A DNA stretch of 64,000 nucleotides, taken from assembly GCA_023055355.1 (NCBI GenBank), contig JALJCS010000001.1, positions 93,295,381 to 93,359,380 on the forward strand, written 5' to 3'. The DNA is from Agelaius tricolor (Eukaryota; Chordata; Aves; Passeriformes; Icteridae). Of this stretch, positions 60,581 through 64,000 are shown in pieces. Every line of letters starts with the position of its first letter. Position 1 is the first letter of the stretch. A model generated the notes under the pieces. That model was not told where the DNA came from. It ran no database searches and saw only the letters and a program-made list of their open reading frames with translations. Made by a program: the position numbers and the translations under genes.

Positions 60581-62429
60581 AGTTTAATCCCCTACCTCTT
60601 CTAACAGCGATATTATAGTGAAATCTGTCTCAAGAAATTATCTGACAGCAACACTGGGTTGGAACTGTTGCAGGTTAGCAGCCCACTTTCTGTAGTTTTA
60701 TTGTCAAGTTTGTGACCTTATTGGCTCTCTTTGTGGTAAGTGTTGCTTCTATTCATTTAAATGATTTTTTGCAGCATTTCCTTCAGGGGATACAGCTTGT
60801 ATTGAGAGTATGGAAACTATTTCCCCAGATGGAGCCAATGAATGTTCTGAGGCCTAATAATATATGTATCCTCTTGCAATTCACAGCAGATTCCAGTAAA
60901 CACTGGCCTTCATCTGAATGCTTGAATACACCACTTTCCAGAGCTCTTGGCAAGAATGACGTGGGTGTAAGGAGAGCACATCCATATCTTGTCATTTATC
61001 TGTGGAAGAGGAATCTGTGCTGGTTTTCTGAACCTTACTTGACCACTGACCACACTTGACAGTTTTGTATTTATCTCTGCCAGAGAGCTACAAAGATGAA
61101 ACATTCATTTTTCATCTGCCTTTTTTTTTTTCCTTTTTTCACAAGCAGAATCCAAAACCTTCTTCAGCCGCTGGCTCATGATCTCACTCTTTGCACTTTA
61201 TGTTTGGGCCCTCTGACAGCAGTAGCAGATACAGAGGAGTGAGATGGTTTAGATAACATCACACTGCAGTTCCAGCTCTGACTTGCTGACCTTCAGGTGA
61301 CCCAGTATATCCTTTGGTTCTGGTATGCTGGGAGCAAACAATTCACAGTTGCTACAATTAATAAACATTTTAAGAATTAATTTAAAAATGAAAATAGAAA
61401 GCCAGAATCTTGCACTATCAAGCTCTTAAAATCTCAGAGAATTCTCTTGTAAACATACTAAATGGCATTTTAAGTATTGATAAAGCATGTGTCCAAAAAG
61501 AATCATCCTTAGATTCAAACTTTAGGTTGTTCAGGTGGCCAGTTAATCTTTTGCTTATTATCCTCTATTGGTTAAATACAGAGCTATAAGTTGACTTTGT
61601 TGAAACATAAGATTTGTTTGTCAAGCTAGTACGTGGGTGCAACTGCTAAAACATTTTTTACTATAACTTGGTTAGTTATGTATGTATGCTATCCTGTGAA
61701 AATCCCTCTGTGTTGAGAACATGAGACTGTTTTTCTGCTGGAATAGTAAATAATTTCTGCTTTCACACAAGTGCCCTTGGCTTATGCTTAAATTTTCATT
61801 GTGATAGGTTCTGTAATAAATCTGGTAGACTCCTTTTTTTTCCATGTAGTTTGCCTTTGGCAGAGAGCTAGACTTACAAATCCTCTCCTTACCTGTAGCT
61901 TCCCACACTGCTTTGTGACAATTCTTAGACCTACTCTGATATGCAGTAACATGAAGGGTAAGTGATGTTAAAGTTTGTGTTGCATGTTAGTCAATTTGCA
62001 AGAATTAGGAATACTATATATTAGGAAATCAACTGAAAGATAATTAATTGGCTGTATATGAATTTATGCCCATTCCTTTATTGCAGAGAGGAAAGTAAAA
62101 AGAGCAGATTAAATTTTAAGTTTAATAAGAAGATTTATTTCATTGTCAATTTTTGTAAGGTGGTGTCATTTCTGTCATGACTCCTTTCATTATCCTAAAA
62201 TTAAATACTTGAGTGTAATAAAAAGTAATACACTGTTACAATATAGTTGAACCAAAATAAATGTCTCTTCACATTCAGTTTACATATAACTCAGTTGCTT
62301 TCAACTATATTATCATGAGAGTAGTGCTAACTCTTTATTTGTGTTCCTGCTCTGGGCTTCAGTGGAATGAGTTCCTGAAATTATTGGCTTTACAAAGTTT
62401 GTGATATTTATTCAGTGTGTTTGCTAAGC
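60581..62429. other. unique AT-rich noncoding DNA
   Basis: No gene or recognised repeat. The 115-codon frame at 60.7-61.06 kb has no domain that I recognise. Confidence 0.5.
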
Positions 62430-62960
62430 AATGAGCACTTAGCGTTTGTCATCTGGCATCTTTCATTTTCTTTCCCCAGCGCACTTTAAAAAGGCCGCAT
62501 TTTGTTTAGGGAAGGAAAAAAAGGCACCTTAGCATATCTCTTGCAGAGATACTGTGCATTTAGTCAAACAAGCTCTTGTAAATTTAGCCTCTTGCAACAA
62601 AAGAATTCTGCACTGTCTTCTGCCACCGTAGCAAGTAGATTTATTATCAAGTAAAATCAGAGTAAATGATGAACCAATATCACCACTCCTGCTTTCCAAA
62701 ATCCTTCAGAGCAATGAATAAAGTTTGCTTTAAGGTAATACCTGGTACCTGCACACTAACAAATGAAGACTGTTGTAGAGGGACATCTGTTTCCGTTTAT
62801 AAAATAGCCATGCCGATTAGCCATGGCTAATGGTTCAAAGTCTGAGTTCCCAAGAGACATTTCATTCACACTGCAACACCTGGCTCTTAGCAACACTGCT
62901 CATTAATTTCATTGTGAGGAAGCTGATTTACATTTTAGAGGACTATGGACACAGCTTAAT
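62430..62960. promoter_or_regulatory. possible conserved noncoding element with TAAT palindrome
   Basis: A unique, moderately GC-balanced block holds the perfect 16-bp palindrome ATTAGCCATGGCTAAT (62816-62831), which presents two homeodomain TAAT cores head to head. GCATTTAGTCAAACA-like and TTTATTATCAAG words occur upstream, and a CTCATTAATTTCATT word downstream. The word content is typical of developmental enhancers, but no conservation or activity can be read from one sequence. Confidence 0.22.
62816..62831. repeat. 16-bp perfect palindrome with two TAAT cores
   Basis: ATTAGCCATGGCTAAT equals its own reverse complement. It also contains CCATGG at the centre. A paired homeodomain site is the simplest functional reading; chance occurrence is possible. 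Confidence 0.9.
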
Positions 62961-63857
62961 TTACTGCCTAGAAAGATATTGAAGGAAGGGGGAGAAGTCA
63001 AATATTTATTATTGTCTTATATAGGGAACAGGTAAACATACAAATGTACCTTTAGAGGTCCATAAAACATACTTTTGCTACAGCCATTGCTTTGTAGCTG
63101 AACACCTTGGTACAAATATATGAAAAATTTTCTTTATGTTTATATTGATTAAAATTCAGAGTCTACATGTATGCATTTCAGAATGCTATGTCCCTTGATC
63201 ACATTTGGAACAGGATGATAAGGTCACTGAGAGTAGTTTTGTAATTCTGAGTAGAGTTCTATTGGCTTCATAATGGGAGGTACAAATCCCTTTACAAGTC
63301 TGTTTTCTGGGGTCCAGATGTTCTGTTCTTTAACCATGAATGAAGCACGGGGTCAGAGTCTACATCCTGATCACTGTTAATACTACCATGGATTTTGGCT
63401 CCTAGATAAGATTCCTGAATGAAGAAAGTGTACCTCTTATTTTGTTTCATTACTCTTAGTATCCTGAGACTATCAAAAAAAGTGTTTGATATATTTTTAT
63501 GACTTAAGACACTAGAATGCAGAAGAACACACCATGTTCCAGTTTTATGAAATAATATACAACTTGGGAATTCAAAGAATTATGTCTTGTTCTGCTGATC
63601 GTGGGCTAAATATGCTGTCTTTTCATTTTTCTTCAACTTTCTTCCTTCATTACTTACCAAAATTTTTCATGACCAGTACAGTTTCCCAGCTTTTCCAGAA
63701 CTTTTTTCCACTTCTCTCAGTTCCTTATTACATTTCTTATTCTATGAGCATTGCTTTTGTGGCTCAAATACTTGAATCTATTGAAATTTAATACTGACCC
63801 TAAATGACATATGGTAGCATATAGCATCTCTAGACTGCACCAATATACCAATATGAC
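62961..63857. other. unique AT-rich noncoding DNA
   Basis: No gene or recognised repeat. The 85-codon frame at 63.53-63.79 kb is Phe/Ser-rich and looks like chance. Confidence 0.5.
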
Positions 63858-64000
63858 TTGATAAATTTTAATATTATATCATATAATACAATATAATACA
63901 ATATCATTAATGTATTATTTATATTATATATTATATGTATTGTTGATACTATATTATTGATATAACAAAATACAATAAAATAATATTACAAATATCATTA
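63858..64000. repeat. AT-rich simple sequence at window end
   Basis: Almost only A and T, with two head-to-tail copies of ATAATACAAT at about 63882-63901 and several ATATTAT words. It continues beyond the window. Confidence 0.75.

Overview
This window looks like vertebrate nuclear DNA, most likely from a bird. It is AT-rich and poor in CpG. All recognisable interspersed repeats are CR1 non-LTR retrotransposon pieces plus one retroviral-type LTR. I recognise no Alu/B1/B2-like SINE and no L1. CR1 dominance would also fit turtles or crocodilians, but the low repeat density and short CR1 3' ends favour a bird. I found no protein-coding gene, rRNA or tRNA. No open frame is convincing: most lack a proper ATG, none resembles a family I know, and the only frame with clear homology is CR1 reverse transcriptase. 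The window therefore reads as intergenic DNA or the inside of a very large intron.

Layout. 1-16.7 kb: unique AT-rich DNA with a 26-bp tandem duplication at 1.1 kb, a (CA)n stretch and T17 at 4.5 kb, two CR1 3' fragments (8.6 and 10.0 kb) and a homeodomain-site-rich segment at 14.4-14.7 kb. 16.7-19.2 kb: the main repeat cluster. An old minus-strand CR1 reverse-transcriptase fragment is split by a 684-bp element with TGTAA...TCACA ends, which I read as a solo LTR on the minus strand; a plus-strand CR1 3' end follows. 19.2-22.7 kb: unique sequence and one CR1 fragment. 22.74-22.82 kb: a perfect 38-bp inverted repeat with a 3-nt loop, the most striking structure here. 22.8-45.5 kb: a long tract without recognised mobile elements, holding several short palindromes, tandem duplications, a G-rich run and an A22 tract. 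45.5-59.2 kb: one CR1 fragment, a (TA)17 microsatellite, further small hairpins and the longest chance-like open frame (54.2-54.9 kb). 59.2-60.2 kb: a 1-kb plus-strand CR1 carrying reverse-transcriptase motifs B and C and running to the 3' terminus. 60.6-64 kb: unique DNA with a 16-bp palindrome of two TAAT cores inside a possible conserved noncoding block, ending in AT-rich simple sequence.

No genes work together here as far as can be seen. What can be read is retrotransposon history, with an LTR inserted into an older CR1, and a set of perfect short inverted repeats that look like local template-switch events or small RNA hairpins. Any regulatory role for the homeodomain-rich segments is inference and needs cross-species alignment.
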